Source: Phaeobacter sp. 22II1-1F12B (GTDB lineage Bacteria > Pseudomonadota > Alphaproteobacteria > Rhodobacterales > Rhodobacteraceae). Taken from it: DNA of 64,000 bases. The position numbers and the translations under genes are program-made. The first letter of the stretch is position 1. Each line of letters starts with the position of its first letter. Below the pieces are notes generated by a model, which was not told the origin of the DNA, did no database searches, and saw nothing but the letters and a program-made list of their open reading frames with translations. Positions 32,856 to 43,100 of this stretch are shown piece after piece. The DNA lies in NCBI RefSeq assembly GCF_002210165.1, contig NZ_AQQP01000004.1, forward strand, positions 248,001 through 312,000. Reading direction: 5' to 3'.

Positions 32856-35042
32856 ATGGCTGAAAGACATGTTAGACTAACGGGCAAGATCACCGACCTG
32901 ATCCCGAAGACGGATGACAAGTGCTTTGTGACAGGTGCGATCGTGCGCGAGGGGCTGAGCCGTCTGACCGACATGACGGTTGAATTCGTTGCCCTTAAAT
33001 CGCTGAAACTTCAGGATCTCGTCGGTCAGCTGATGGGCGTCGAGGTCGAGGATCACCTGTCGGACAAGAAACGCAATTTCTCGGGCATCTGCGTATCGGT
33101 GGAATGTATCGGCCAGCTCGAACACCCCGACGGCACGGCCTATCACTACGTGGCGCAGGTGCGGCACTGGCTTTGGATGCTGACGCGCGGATCGGAAAAC
33201 CGCATCTTTCAGGAAAAGACGACGGTTCAGATCATCGAGGAGGTGTTTGGCGATCTTGGCTTTTCCGATTTCAGCAAGAAGCTGCGGGAAACCTACGAGG
33301 TGCGCCAGTATTGCGTACAGTACCGTGAAACGAATTACGACTTCATCTGCCGCCTGATGGAAGAGGAAGGGATCTATTTCTATTTCGACAATGCGCCGGG
33401 CACCGGGGTCACGAACAAGCTGATCCTGTGCGATGACAAGACAGGATCGCATTCGAAAAACCCGGTGCAGGACGAGCTGAAGTTCACCGGCTCGGGCGGG
33501 AAACAGACGGATGCAGGTGATACGGTGACGGACTGGACGCGCGGCGAAAACGTCGTCACCGGCAAGGTTACGCTGAATGATTTCGACATGCTGACACCCA
33601 AGCAGGATCTGAAACTGGTCCAGCAGGGCACGGCGAGGACGTCGCATTCCCACGGTTCGTACGAGAAATACCACTATCCGGGCAAGTTTCGTAAGGACAA
33701 GAGCCGCGGCGAAAGGCTGGCCCGCGTGATGATGCAGGCGAACGAGGTTTCCTATCAGACGAAACGCGGTGCCTCGAATTCGCGGGCGGTCTCGGTTGGC
33801 TATCGCTTTAAGCTGACCGATCTTGACGGGGAAAACGGCGAATACCTTGTGACCGACGCGGTGCACTACATTCGCCCGACGGATTCGATCCGCGTGGCGC
33901 CGGGGCGTCTGGACCGGGACCGGGCCGAGCTGCAATATCCGCCGGAACTGGAAGATACCGATTACGTCGTGACCTTTGGCGCGATCCCCAACGCAGTGCA
34001 ATTTCGCGCGCCGCTTGATACCGACTGGCCCGAAATTTCCGGCCTACACACGGCCATGGTCGTCGGAAAGAAGGGCGAGGAAATCTGGACCGACGAACAT
34101 GGCCGCATCAAGGTGCAGTTCCACTGGGACCGCGTTGGCCAATCGGATGAAAACTCATCCTGCTGGGTACGCGTGGCGACCCCGTGGTCGGGCAAGGGCT
34201 GGGGCATGGTCGCCATTCCGCGCATCGGCCAAGAGGTCGTGATCCAGTTCGAAGAGGGCGATCCCGACCGGCCGATCTGTACCGGCTGCATGTTCAATCA
34301 AGAAACCAAGCCCGCGTTCAAATACCCTGACGATGCGACACAGCTTGGCATCCGCACCAATTCCTCGAAAGGGGGCGGCGGCTATAACGAGCTGATGTTC
34401 GAAGACAAGAAGGACGCCGAGTTCATGCGCGTTCAGGCGCAGAAGGATCATCAGTTCCTGATCAAGAACAAGTCGGTGGTGACCATCGGGCAGGATGCGA
34501 TCGACGCCGGTGCCCATGATGACGAGGGCAGTCTTTCCGAAGTGATCCGCAACCACGTCACGCGGACCATTCAGGAAGGCAACCATTATCATACGATCAC
34601 CAAGGGCGATGAGGAATTCAAGATCGAGTCCGGCAGCCAGCTGATCGAGATCAAGACCGACAAGACCCAGAAGATCGAGGGTAAGCACGAACAGACGATC
34701 ACCGGCAATTACGATACCACGGTCAAGTCCGGCGATCAGGTGACTTCGATCGATTCAGGCGATCAGACGACGACGGTGAAATCCGGCGATCAGACCACGA
34801 CGGTAAAGCTTGGCAATATCACGACCAAGGCCAGTGCGGGCAAGATCACCATGACCGCCGCCCAGAGCATCGAGCTTAAGGTGGGCGGGTCGTCGATCAA
34901 GATCGACCCTTCGGGGGTCACGATCAAGGGCCCGATGATCAAGGTGCAGGGCACGGCGATGGCCGAGGTCAAGGCGCCGCTTACCACGGTCAAGGCAGAC
35001 GCGATGCTGACGCTCAAGGGCGGCATCACGATGATCAACTGA
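32856..35042 (+). CDS. vgrG: T6SS spike protein VgrG (TssI)
   Basis: This 728-residue VgrG begins with the gp27-like part: LTDMTVEFVALKSLKLQDLV, and YVAQVRHWLWMLTRGSENRI with the conserved FQEKTTVQIIEEVF. The gp5-like OB region has IWTDEHGRIKVQFHWD and GMVAIPRIGQEVVIQFEEGD. The C-terminal beta-helix carries short repeats (VKSGDQTTTVKSGDQTTTVK) and ends MLTLKGGITMIN. No enzymatic domain follows, so it is a structural spike that would carry effectors non-covalently. It lies 64 bases after the sheath-fusion gene. Confidence 0.96.
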   Translation: MAERHVRLTGKITDLIPKTDDKCFVTGAIVREGLSRLTDMTVEFVALKSLKLQDLVGQLMGVEVEDHLSDKKRNFSGICVSVECIGQLEHPDGTAYHYVAQVRHWLWMLTRGSENRIFQEKTTVQIIEEVFGDLGFSDFSKKLRETYEVRQYCVQYRETNYDFICRLMEEEGIYFYFDNAPGTGVTNKLILCDDKTGSHSKNPVQDELKFTGSGGKQTDAGDTVTDWTRGENVVTGKVTLNDFDMLTPKQDLKLVQQGTARTSHSHGSYEKYHYPGKFRKDKSRGERLARVMMQANEVSYQTKRGASNSRAVSVGYRFKLTDLDGENGEYLVTDAVHYIRPTDSIRVAPGRLDRDRAELQYPPELEDTDYVVTFGAIPNAVQFRAPLDTDWPEISGLHTAMVVGKKGEEIWTDEHGRIKVQFHWDRVGQSDENSSCWVRVATPWSGKGWGMVAIPRIGQEVVIQFEEGDPDRPICTGCMFNQETKPAFKYPDDATQLGIRTNSSKGGGGYNELMFEDKKDAEFMRVQAQKDHQFLIKNKSVVTIGQDAIDAGAHDDEGSLSEVIRNHVTRTIQEGNHYHTITKGDEEFKIESGSQLIEIKTDKTQKIEGKHEQTITGNYDTTVKSGDQVTSIDSGDQTTTVKSGDQTTTVKLGNITTKASAGKITMTAAQSIELKVGGSSIKIDPSGVTIKGPMIKVQGTAMAEVKAPLTTVKADAMLTLKGGITMIN

Positions 35043-35052
35043 GGTGGATGTG

Positions 35053-35664
35053 ATGAGTGACAGATTTAATGGCATGGTCAAAGTCCCCAAGGATCCGGCG
35101 GCGCGGCTGCTGGCGGATGCGAATGTCCTGTTGAAGACGCCGCTTGATGCGCCTGCCAGCGCGCCGGCCGATGTGGTGCTGGGCGAACTGGCTGAAAAGA
35201 GTGCATGGATCGACATCCTGATGTTGCTGGGGGTGATCCTGCCGCCGCGCGAAAGGGTGTGGTGGGCCTGTCTTGCGGCGCGCGATTACATCGGTCCGAA
35301 ATCGGACCGCGATCCGGCGGCGCTCAAGGCGGCCGAAGCCTGGGTTTTCAAGCCGACGGATGAAAATCGCGAAGCGGCGCGGCAGTCGCTGGACCACGCC
35401 TATATCGACGATGAAACCGTGCATTGCGCCATGTGCGTGCTTTATTCCGATGGCACGCTTGGGCCCGGCGATCTGGCCAAGTTCCCGGCCCCGGCAGGGG
35501 CCTCGGAGACCTCGGCTTTTGCCATGAATATGGTGGCGCTGGGAGAGCTTTCTGATAAGTTTGAAGCACATACGCAGGTATTGATCGACCGTGCCGTCGA
35601 TATTGCCCGTGGTGGCAATGGCCAGATGAAAAACGACGACACGTTGGAAAAGGGAAACGCCTGA
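35053..35664 (+). CDS. VgrG-linked T6SS protein, DUF6931-like
   Basis: From the ATG at 35053, with GAGG 8 bases upstream, this gives 203 residues. It is a mostly helical cytoplasmic protein with WIDILMLLGVILPPRERVWW, AACL and VHCAMCVLYSDGTL. I associate it tentatively with the DUF6931 family seen next to vgrG in Rhodobacterales T6SS loci. A role as adaptor or chaperone for spike cargo is inferred from position only. It starts 10 bases after vgrG and its TGA overlaps the ATG of a tiny frame at 35664. Confidence 0.8.
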   Translation: MSDRFNGMVKVPKDPAARLLADANVLLKTPLDAPASAPADVVLGELAEKSAWIDILMLLGVILPPRERVWWACLAARDYIGPKSDRDPAALKAAEAWVFKPTDENREAARQSLDHAYIDDETVHCAMCVLYSDGTLGPGDLAKFPAPAGASETSAFAMNMVALGELSDKFEAHTQVLIDRAVDIARGGNGQMKNDDTLEKGNA

Positions 35665-35819
35665 TGGGAATGCCCCGGATCGCACAGGGCGCGATGCGCC
35701 TGTCTGTCCCGCAGGGAAGCCCGCGCCGTGTGGCGGTTCAGATCTCGTTTACCGTTTCCATGCCAATTCTGACCCAAGGGCCACGCGAATGCCATCTTTT
35801 GGCACGGACAGGAGGATAA
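35664..35819 (+). CDS. Tiny frame (51 aa), possible remnant of a PAAR-like gene
   Basis: An ATGA overlap with the preceding gene starts a 51-codon frame (MGMPRIAQGAMRLSVPQGSP ...) ending TAA at 35819. The frame two bases further reads DAPVCPAGKPAPCGGSD from 35693. That joined to MPRIAQG would give an N-terminus vaguely like a PAAR spike-tip protein (GD, C, P, GG pattern). A gene for a PAAR protein would be expected here after vgrG. The remainder does not look like PAAR, so the call is weak. It may be just leader sequence of the FHA gene. Confidence 0.25.
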   Translation: MGMPRIAQGAMRLSVPQGSPRRVAVQISFTVSMPILTQGPRECHLLARTGG

Positions 35820-35829
35820 GCCCGACAAA

Positions 35830-37335
35830 ATGGCCGTGATGCTGAAATTCCAGTCTTCCGGGACCGTCCCGGGAAATGCCCGCCCCGTTCCGATGCAGGG
35901 CGGCAGCCTGACCGTGGGGCGTGGCCCTGCGAACGATCTTGTCCTGCCCGATCCGGACCGGTTGCTGTCGAAAAGCCATTTCGTGATCGAGGATCATAAT
36001 GGCAACGTGGTGATCGTCGATCTGTCGACGAATGGGACGTTTCTGAATTACTCCAAGATCCCGTTGGGCAATACGCCGACGCCGCTGAACAACGGCGATG
36101 TGCTGGCCCTTGGCAATTACGAACTGGTGGTCGAGATCACCGCCGACACGCCCGACATGGGCGATTTCATCCCGCCGCCTTCGGCACAAGGTGGCGCCTC
36201 GCATGGTGATGCGAACCGGGCACCCGATCCGTTCGATCTGCTGGACGATGCGGGGTCGGGCGATTTCCTCGATGATCTGCTGGGGCCGGAAAAACCGACC
36301 GGCCCGTCGCAGATCAACCCGGTCGATCCGATCGACGACCTGCTGCCGCCGATGGGCGAAGAGGAAGATCCCTTTTTTCAAAAGCCCAGTGACGGGCGTG
36401 AAGGCACGGGGGCGAGTATTTCGTCGCATAACCCTTCGGCCAGCGACAGTTTCCGCCCGCAGCAGAGTTCGTCCAGCAACATGATCCCGGATGACTGGGA
36501 CGATCTGCTGGAAGGTATCGGTAACGACAATGGCGGTCCAAAGGATGATCCCTTCGCTGCGCCGCCCGAACCGCAGCCCGCGCCGCCTGAGCCCGAAGCG
36601 TCGCGTCGCACGCCGCCGGTTCTGCCGCCCGAGGATCTGGGCGACGACGTGTTTGCACCCGAACCCCAGGCGCCTGAAGAACCCGCCGCGCCAGTTGAGA
36701 AGCCTGCCGCACCGGTTGAACCCGTGCCCGCACAGCCGGTTACTGCCGGGCAGGTCGACATGGCGCGCGCCTTTCTAGAAGGGGCCGGGGCCGAGGATGT
36801 GCGGATCGACGACGCCGAACTGCCGCAGACAATGGCGCGCATGGGGCGGGTGATGAAAACCCTGATCACGGGCCTGCGCGAAATCCTGATGACGCGGACC
36901 TCGATCAAGAGCGAATTCCGCATCGAACAGACGATGATCAGCGCGGGGGGTAACAACCCCCTAAAATTCTCGATTAGCCCGGAGCAGGCGGTCGAAACGA
37001 TGATCAAGCCCGCGACCAAGGGCTACCTTAGCCCCGAAAGCGCAGCCGAGCAGGCGTTGCAGGACATCAAGGCCCATGAGGTTGCGATGGTGACCGGCAT
37101 GGAGGCCGCGCTGAAAGGCGTGCTGAAAAAGCTCGACCCCGAGCAACTGGCCGGGCAGATCGAGGTTTCGGGTGCCTTTGGCAGCCTGCTGCGCGGCAAG
37201 AAGGCGCGCTATTGGGAAGTTTACGAAAAGATCTACGCGGAAATATCAGATCAGGCCGAGAATGATTTTCACGACCTGTTCAGCAGGGAATTTGCGCGGG
37301 CCTACAAGGAACAGCTTGAAAAGCTGAAGCAATAG
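35830..37335 (+). CDS. tagH: T6SS FHA-domain protein TagH (Fha)
   Basis: The 501 residues have an N-terminal FHA domain (GGSLTVGRGPANDLVLPD; LSKSHFVIEDHNG; DLSTNGTFLN; residues about 25-105) that binds phosphothreonine. A long acidic, Pro-rich linker follows (about 110-310). The C-terminal T6SS FHA domain (VDMARAFLEGAGAEDVRIDD; ARYWEVYEKIYAEISDQAEN; about 312-501) completes it. With PpkA and PppA, Fha forms the threonine-phosphorylation switch that promotes T6SS assembly. The linker contains FLDDLLG, IDDLL and WDDLLEG, resembling the repeated motif of the sheath-fusion protein encoded upstream. The ATG used may be three codons early, since another ATG follows at 35839. Confidence 0.93.
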   Translation: MAVMLKFQSSGTVPGNARPVPMQGGSLTVGRGPANDLVLPDPDRLLSKSHFVIEDHNGNVVIVDLSTNGTFLNYSKIPLGNTPTPLNNGDVLALGNYELVVEITADTPDMGDFIPPPSAQGGASHGDANRAPDPFDLLDDAGSGDFLDDLLGPEKPTGPSQINPVDPIDDLLPPMGEEEDPFFQKPSDGREGTGASISSHNPSASDSFRPQQSSSSNMIPDDWDDLLEGIGNDNGGPKDDPFAAPPEPQPAPPEPEASRRTPPVLPPEDLGDDVFAPEPQAPEEPAAPVEKPAAPVEPVPAQPVTAGQVDMARAFLEGAGAEDVRIDDAELPQTMARMGRVMKTLITGLREILMTRTSIKSEFRIEQTMISAGGNNPLKFSISPEQAVETMIKPATKGYLSPESAAEQALQDIKAHEVAMVTGMEAALKGVLKKLDPEQLAGQIEVSGAFGSLLRGKKARYWEVYEKIYAEISDQAENDFHDLFSREFARAYKEQLEKLKQ

Positions 37336-37357
37336 ACCCGCAGGAAGGGAGAATTAC

Positions 37358-38698
37358 GTGTCCTGGGACAGCAAGGTGCTTTGGACCGAGGGGTTGTTTC
37401 TGCAGCCTCATCATTTTCAGCAGGCGGACCGGTATACCGAGGCGCTTGTCAGCGGGCTTGCGCGCCGTATTCGCCCCTATGGCTGGGGTGTGAGCGCGCT
37501 TGAGATCGATGACGAGGTGCTCAAGGTCGGGCAGTTCGCGCTCAAGAGCGTGTCGGGCCTGACCCATGACGGCACCGTGTTCCGGGTGCCGATGACGGAT
37601 GACCATCCGCCCGCGCTCGAGGTGCCGACGACGGTAAAGGATTGCGTCGTCTACCTGACCGTGCCGCAGCGCCGTCAGGGCGCGACCGAGGTGGATATGT
37701 CCGGGGCCGAGATGTCGGCCAGCCGGTTGCGTCCGACCGAGATCGAAGTCACCGACACGATGGGTCAGGAAAAGAAGCCGGTGGTGCTGGGCGTCGGCAA
37801 GATGCGCCTGCAATTCGCGCTGGCGGTGGATGATCTGGCCGACAAGCTGGCAATCCCGGTGGCCCGCATCATCGAAGTGCGCCCCGACAAGGAGATTATC
37901 CTTGATCAGGCCTTCATTCCGTCCTGCCTTGATATCCGCGCGGCGCATCCGCTGGATGCTTTCGTGCGCGAGTTGGAGGGGCTGCTTTCGCACCGGATGC
38001 AGGCGCTATCGGGCCGTCTGGCGGAATCCGGTTCGGCGAGGGGCGCGGCCGAGGTGCAGGATTTCATGCTGCTGTCGGTGGTGAACCGGTCGCTGCCGCT
38101 GATCCGTCACCTGACGCGGATCGAGAACCTGCATCCCGAGGATTTCTACCGCACCTGCGTATCGTTGGCGGGCGAGCTTTCGGTGTTCATGTCCGCCGAC
38201 AAGGAACCGCCGAATTTCCCGGCCTATGAGCATGATAACCTGAGTGGCAGTTTCAGCCCGGTGATCCGCACCCTGCGGCAATATCTGAGCTCGGTGCTGG
38301 AACAGACCGCCATCGCGATCAAGCTGGAAGAGCGGAAATACGGCATCAGCGTCGGTGTCATCGCCGACCGCAAGCTGCTTGGCAATGCTGGATTCGTGCT
38401 GGCGGTGGACGCGGATATCCCGGCCGAGGACGTGCGGCGGCATTTCGCGGGGCAGGCCAAGATCGGCCCCGTCGAGGAGATCCGCCAGCTGGTGAACTCG
38501 GCCCTGCCAGGAATCACGCTGCGCCCGCTGCCGGTGGCACCGCGCCAGATTCCCTATCACGCGGGCGTCGTCTATTTCGAGCTGGAACCGGAAAGCCAGT
38601 ACTGGGCCAAGATGACCACCTCGGGCGGGATCGCGGTGCATGTCTCGGGGCAATACCCGGGGCTTAAGATGGAACTGTGGGCGATCCGCAATAACTGA
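37358..38698 (+). CDS. tssK: T6SS baseplate protein TssK
   Basis: This 446-residue protein starts at a GTG with AGGAAGGGAG upstream. The family N-terminus is exact: VLWTEGLFLQPHHFQQADRY. Other marks are YGWGVSALEIDDE, LPLIRHLTRIENLHPEDFYR, and the C-terminal YHAGVVYFELEPESQYW preceded by LRPLPVAPRQIPY. TssK trimers link the baseplate to the TssL/TssM membrane complex. It lies 22 bases after tagH and 16 bases before tssL. Confidence 0.97.
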   Translation: MSWDSKVLWTEGLFLQPHHFQQADRYTEALVSGLARRIRPYGWGVSALEIDDEVLKVGQFALKSVSGLTHDGTVFRVPMTDDHPPALEVPTTVKDCVVYLTVPQRRQGATEVDMSGAEMSASRLRPTEIEVTDTMGQEKKPVVLGVGKMRLQFALAVDDLADKLAIPVARIIEVRPDKEIILDQAFIPSCLDIRAAHPLDAFVRELEGLLSHRMQALSGRLAESGSARGAAEVQDFMLLSVVNRSLPLIRHLTRIENLHPEDFYRTCVSLAGELSVFMSADKEPPNFPAYEHDNLSGSFSPVIRTLRQYLSSVLEQTAIAIKLEERKYGISVGVIADRKLLGNAGFVLAVDADIPAEDVRRHFAGQAKIGPVEEIRQLVNSALPGITLRPLPVAPRQIPYHAGVVYFELEPESQYWAKMTTSGGIAVHVSGQYPGLKMELWAIRNN

Positions 38699-38714
38699 GG
38701 AAAGGGGAACCGGC

Positions 38715-40133
38715 ATGTCTGACAACGATCCCTTTGCAGAGCCGGACGATACCGACAAGACGGTGATCCGCCCCAATCCGGGCGGACGGCGTTCCGGCGG
38801 CGGCATGGCCGCGCCGACCCCCGCAGCCGCGCCCGATCCTGGCGGTTTCCCCGAGCCGGGTGCAGGGTCTGCAGGCGCTTATGGTGTGCCACAGGGCGCA
38901 ACGCCCCGACCGACGGCGAAATCGGCGGATGCCTCGGTGTCGATGACCGGCATGAACCAGTTGACCGCCTGTGCCAGCACGCTGTTTTCCCTGATCTCGC
39001 GCATCCGCAACCGGGCGCAGCACATGGACCCGGACAAGCTGCGCCAGAGTGTTGTGAGCGAGGTGCGCGAATTCGAGAACCGCGCGCTTCAGGCCGGTAT
39101 CCCGGCGCAGACCGTCAAGGTCGCGCGGTATGCGCTGTGCGCGACGCTGGATGACGTGGTGCTGAACACGCCATGGGGCGGGCAGTCGTCCTGGGGGATG
39201 CAGTCGATGGTGGGCACGTTCCACCGCGAAACCGTGGGCGGGGATCGTTTCTATGACCTGCTGGCGCGGCTGGAAAAGGATCCGGGCGCGAATATCGACA
39301 TGCTCGAATTCCTCTACATGTGCATGTCGCTTGGGTTCGAGGGCCGCTTGCGCGTCGAGCAGGGCGGGATGGAGAAACATACCCAGATACGCGCATCGCT
39401 GGCCCGGATCATCCGCGGCCAGCGCGGGGCGCTGGAGCACGATCTGTCGCCGAATTGGGAAGGTATCAAGAAACCGTTCAAGAAACTCTCGGCATGGAAG
39501 CTGGTCTGGGCCGCGCTGGCGGTCACGGTGACCCTGCTGACCGCGCAGTTCCTTGGCCTGTCCTACGCGCTGTCGAACCAGACCGAGCGGGTGATCGGCC
39601 AGTTGTCGATCATCGATAGCGGTCCGGTCGCGCAGCTTTTGCGCCGGGCACCGCCACCTCCACCGCCGCCGCCGGCACCGACCGCCGAAGAGCAATTGCA
39701 GAAGGTCGAAGGCTTTCTTCAGGAAGAGATCGACGATGGCATCATCGAGGTGTTCCAGAAAGGCAATACGCTGGTGATCCGTATCGCGGGGTCGAACATG
39801 TTCGGCTCGGGTTCGGACGATCTGCAGCCGCAGTTCGAAGAGCCGATCAACCGCGTGGCGAATTCGCTGAATGAGGAACCGGGCCCGGTGATCATCGTCG
39901 GCCATTCCGACAACGTGCCGATCCGTTCGTCGCGCTTCCCGTCGAACATGCACCTGTCGCTGGCGCGCGCGAAATCGGTGATGTCGGGCATCGCCAAGAC
40001 ATTCGACGACCCGTCCCGGCTGACCGCCGAGGGCCGGGCCGATAAAGAACCCATCGCCGATAACGGCACACGCGAAGGGCGGGCAAAGAACCGGCGTATC
40101 GAAGTTGTGCTCGTCCGGGAGAGTGACCAATGA
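38715..40133 (+). CDS. tssL: T6SS membrane-complex protein TssL with C-terminal OmpA domain
   Basis: From the ATG at 38715, with AGGAAAGGGGAA upstream, this gives 472 residues. A Pro/Gly-rich lead precedes the DotU/IcmH domain (ENRALQAGIPAQTVKVARYA; DVVLNTPWGGQSSW; EFLYMCMSLGFEGRLRV). One membrane helix follows (LVWAALAVTVTLLTAQFLGL), then a poly-Pro stretch and a periplasmic OmpA domain (IIVGHSDNVPIRSS; RAKNRRIEVVLV) that should bind peptidoglycan. Such 'evolved' TssL anchors the complex in the wall directly. The stop overlaps the tssM start as ATGA. Confidence 0.96.
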   Translation: MSDNDPFAEPDDTDKTVIRPNPGGRRSGGGMAAPTPAAAPDPGGFPEPGAGSAGAYGVPQGATPRPTAKSADASVSMTGMNQLTACASTLFSLISRIRNRAQHMDPDKLRQSVVSEVREFENRALQAGIPAQTVKVARYALCATLDDVVLNTPWGGQSSWGMQSMVGTFHRETVGGDRFYDLLARLEKDPGANIDMLEFLYMCMSLGFEGRLRVEQGGMEKHTQIRASLARIIRGQRGALEHDLSPNWEGIKKPFKKLSAWKLVWAALAVTVTLLTAQFLGLSYALSNQTERVIGQLSIIDSGPVAQLLRRAPPPPPPPPAPTAEEQLQKVEGFLQEEIDDGIIEVFQKGNTLVIRIAGSNMFGSGSDDLQPQFEEPINRVANSLNEEPGPVIIVGHSDNVPIRSSRFPSNMHLSLARAKSVMSGIAKTFDDPSRLTAEGRADKEPIADNGTREGRAKNRRIEVVLVRESDQ

Positions 40134-43100
40134 TCAGATTGTTCCTGCGCATGTTCCGGTCGATCTACTTCGTGCTTATCGCGCTGGCCGTCATCCTGTC
40201 GGTCGCGGCATGGTATTTCGCGCCCTACATCGGCACCGACGACTGGCATCCCTTTGCCAGCCTGACCGCGCGCATCGTCACGATTGCCTGCATTTCGGTA
40301 TTCTTTATGGCGATCATGCTGACCGTCTTCCTTGTGCGGAGGCACCGGGCCAAGAAGATGACCGAGGAAATGGCCGAGGCCGCTGATCCGGTCGAAGACG
40401 ATGTGGTCGGCGAGGAAATCGGCGAGTTGCGCGGCAAGTTCAAGGCGGCGATGGCCGAGTTGCGCAAGTCGAAGAACGGCAAGAAACACCTGAGCGAATT
40501 GCCGTGGTACGTGATGATCGGCCCGCCCGGCGCGGGCAAGACCACGGCGATTGTCAATTCCGGCCTGCAATTCCCGCTGGCCGACAAGATGGGCAAGGCC
40601 GCTGTGGGCGGCGTTGGCGGGACTCGCAACTGCGACTGGTGGTTTACCAACGAAGCCGTGCTGATCGATACGGCGGGGCGTTACACCACGCAGGAAAGCG
40701 ATGCCGAGGTCGATAACGCCTCGTGGCTGGGCTTTCTCGGGCTGCTCAAGAAATACCGCAAGCGCCAGCCGATCAACGGCGCGATGATCGCGATTTCGCT
40801 CTCGGACCTGTCGCTTCAGGATGAGGTCACGCAAAAGGCCCATGCGCAGGCGGTTCGGCGGCGTCTGAACGAATTGCGCGAAAAGCTGGGCGTGCGCTTT
40901 CCGGTTTACGTGCTGTTCACCAAGGCCGACCTGATCGCCGGGTTCAACGAATTCTATGACGATCTGGGCAAGGAAGAGCGCGAACAGGTCTGGGGCTTTA
41001 CCTTGCCGCTGGAGAAAACCCGAGGCGAGGCCTCGCCGGTTTCGGCGTTCGACGAGGAATACGCGAAGCTTTTGGGCCAGCTGAACGCGCAGCTTCTTGA
41101 GAAGATGCAGCGCGAGACGGATCAGCAGAAACGCTCGCTGATTGCCGGTTTCCCGGCGCAGGTGGCCTCTATGCGTAATGTCGCGCGGGAATTCCTGACC
41201 GAGGTGTTTCAGGACAATCGCTATGAAAGCCGCCAGATGCTGCGCGGCGTTTACCTGACCTCGGGTACGCAGGAAGGTACGCCCATCGACCGGCTTATGC
41301 TGGGCATGGCGCAGACCTTTGGCATTGGCCGTCAGGCCATCGGAACCGGGCAGGGGACCGGTCGGTCCTACTTCCTGACGCGGCTGTTCGAGACCGTGAT
41401 GTTCAACGAGGCCGGTCTGGTGTCGGCGGATGACAAGGTCGAGCGGCGTTATCGCTGGACCCAGCGCGCGATGATCGCGGCCACCATTCTGATCGCGCTG
41501 GGTATGGGCGCGCTTTGGGTGCGCAGCTACATGGGCAACGTGGCTCTGATTGACGAGGCGGCCGGTAAAGTGCTCGCCTATCAGGAAGCTGCCGATACCC
41601 TGCCGCCAAGCCCCGTGGGTGATACCGATCTGCCGCCGGTGGTCGCGGCTCTGAACAACCTGCGCGACATGCCGACCAATCCGGTGCTGTCCGATCCCGA
41701 CCCGGAACGCCGCGTACGCTATGGCCTGTATCAGGGCGAGGTCATCGGCACGCAGTCGGCCCAGACCTATCGCGCGGCGCTGAACAAACGCTATCTTCCC
41801 CGTCTTCTGCTACGGCTCGAAGAGCAGATGATGGCGAATATGAACAATCCCGAACTGCTGTACGAGGCGCTCAAGATCTACCTGATGCTGGGTCTTCAGG
41901 GGCCGATGAACGCGGATCTGGTCAAGGAGTGGATGCAGGTCGACTGGGAGGTTTCCTATCCCGGCGTTGTGCGCCAAGAGCTTCGCGACGATCTGCGCGA
42001 TCATCTGGACGCGCTGCTGTCGCAGCCGATGCAGGAAATCGCGCTGAACGGGCCGCTGGTAGAGCAGGTGCAGGGTATCCTGACCGAACTGCCGCTGGCG
42101 CAGCGGGTCTATAACGGCATCATCAACAGCGCCGAGGCCACCGCGCTGCCGAAATGGCGGATCACCGAAAAGGGCGGTCCGGCGGTGAGCCGGGTGCTGG
42201 TGCGATCTTCGGGCAAGGCGCTGAACGACGGGATCGAGGGGATTTTCACCTATGACGGGTTCAACGATGTGTTCCTGCCCGAAGCGGTCAGCGTCGCCGA
42301 GCGTGTGCGCAGCGAAGCATGGGTGCTGGGTGAGCGCGGCGAATCCATCCAGACCGAAGGTGCCCTGCTGGCGCTGAGCCGCGATGTGCTCGACCTTTAC
42401 TACAACGATTACATCTCGCGCTATGACGGCATTCTGGCGGATATCGACATCGTGCCACTGGAATCGCTCAGCCACGCGGTCGAGGTGACGAACGTGCTGT
42501 CGGGGCCGACCTCGCCCATCGTGAACATTCTGACCGAGGTGGCGAAGGAAACCCGGCTGACGGAAAACCGCGATCTGGTGGATACATCGGAACTGACGAA
42601 TGCGGGCGAGACGATTGTCGGGCTCGAGTCGCGGCAGAACCTTGGCATTCAGGCGCAGATCCTGCTGGAAGCCCTGCGCAAATCCGCCTCTGCCACGCCC
42701 GGCGGCGAACCGCAGGAGCCCGGCCAATATGTCGAGGACCGTTTTGCATGGCTGCAACAGCTGGTGGAGCGGCCCGAGGGCCAGCCTTCGCAGTTGGATC
42801 AGCTTATGGGTGTGCTGACGCAGGTCTATCAGGAACTGCAAAAGCTGTCCTTCAGCGGTGTGACCACCGGTGGTGAAACCGGGCAGGCGCTGCTGCAGTT
42901 CCAGCAGGCGGCGGGCCGGATCGACGGGCCTCTGGAGCGCTGGGCCTCGCAGATTTCGACCGGGTCCTCGGGGATCACTTCGGACAGCACCCGCGCCTCG
43001 ATCAATGCGCGCTGGCAGGCGAATGTGCTGCCGTTCTGCGAACAGGCGCTTTCCAACCGCTATCCGTTCAATCGGCGGGCGGGGGCAGACGTGGCGCTTG

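Noticed and set aside
34680-35042. VgrG C-terminal region as a possible effector domain
   Set aside because: The repeats (GDQTTTVK type) and the GGSSIKIDPSGVTIKGP segment are the ordinary beta-helix end of VgrG; nothing enzymatic follows.
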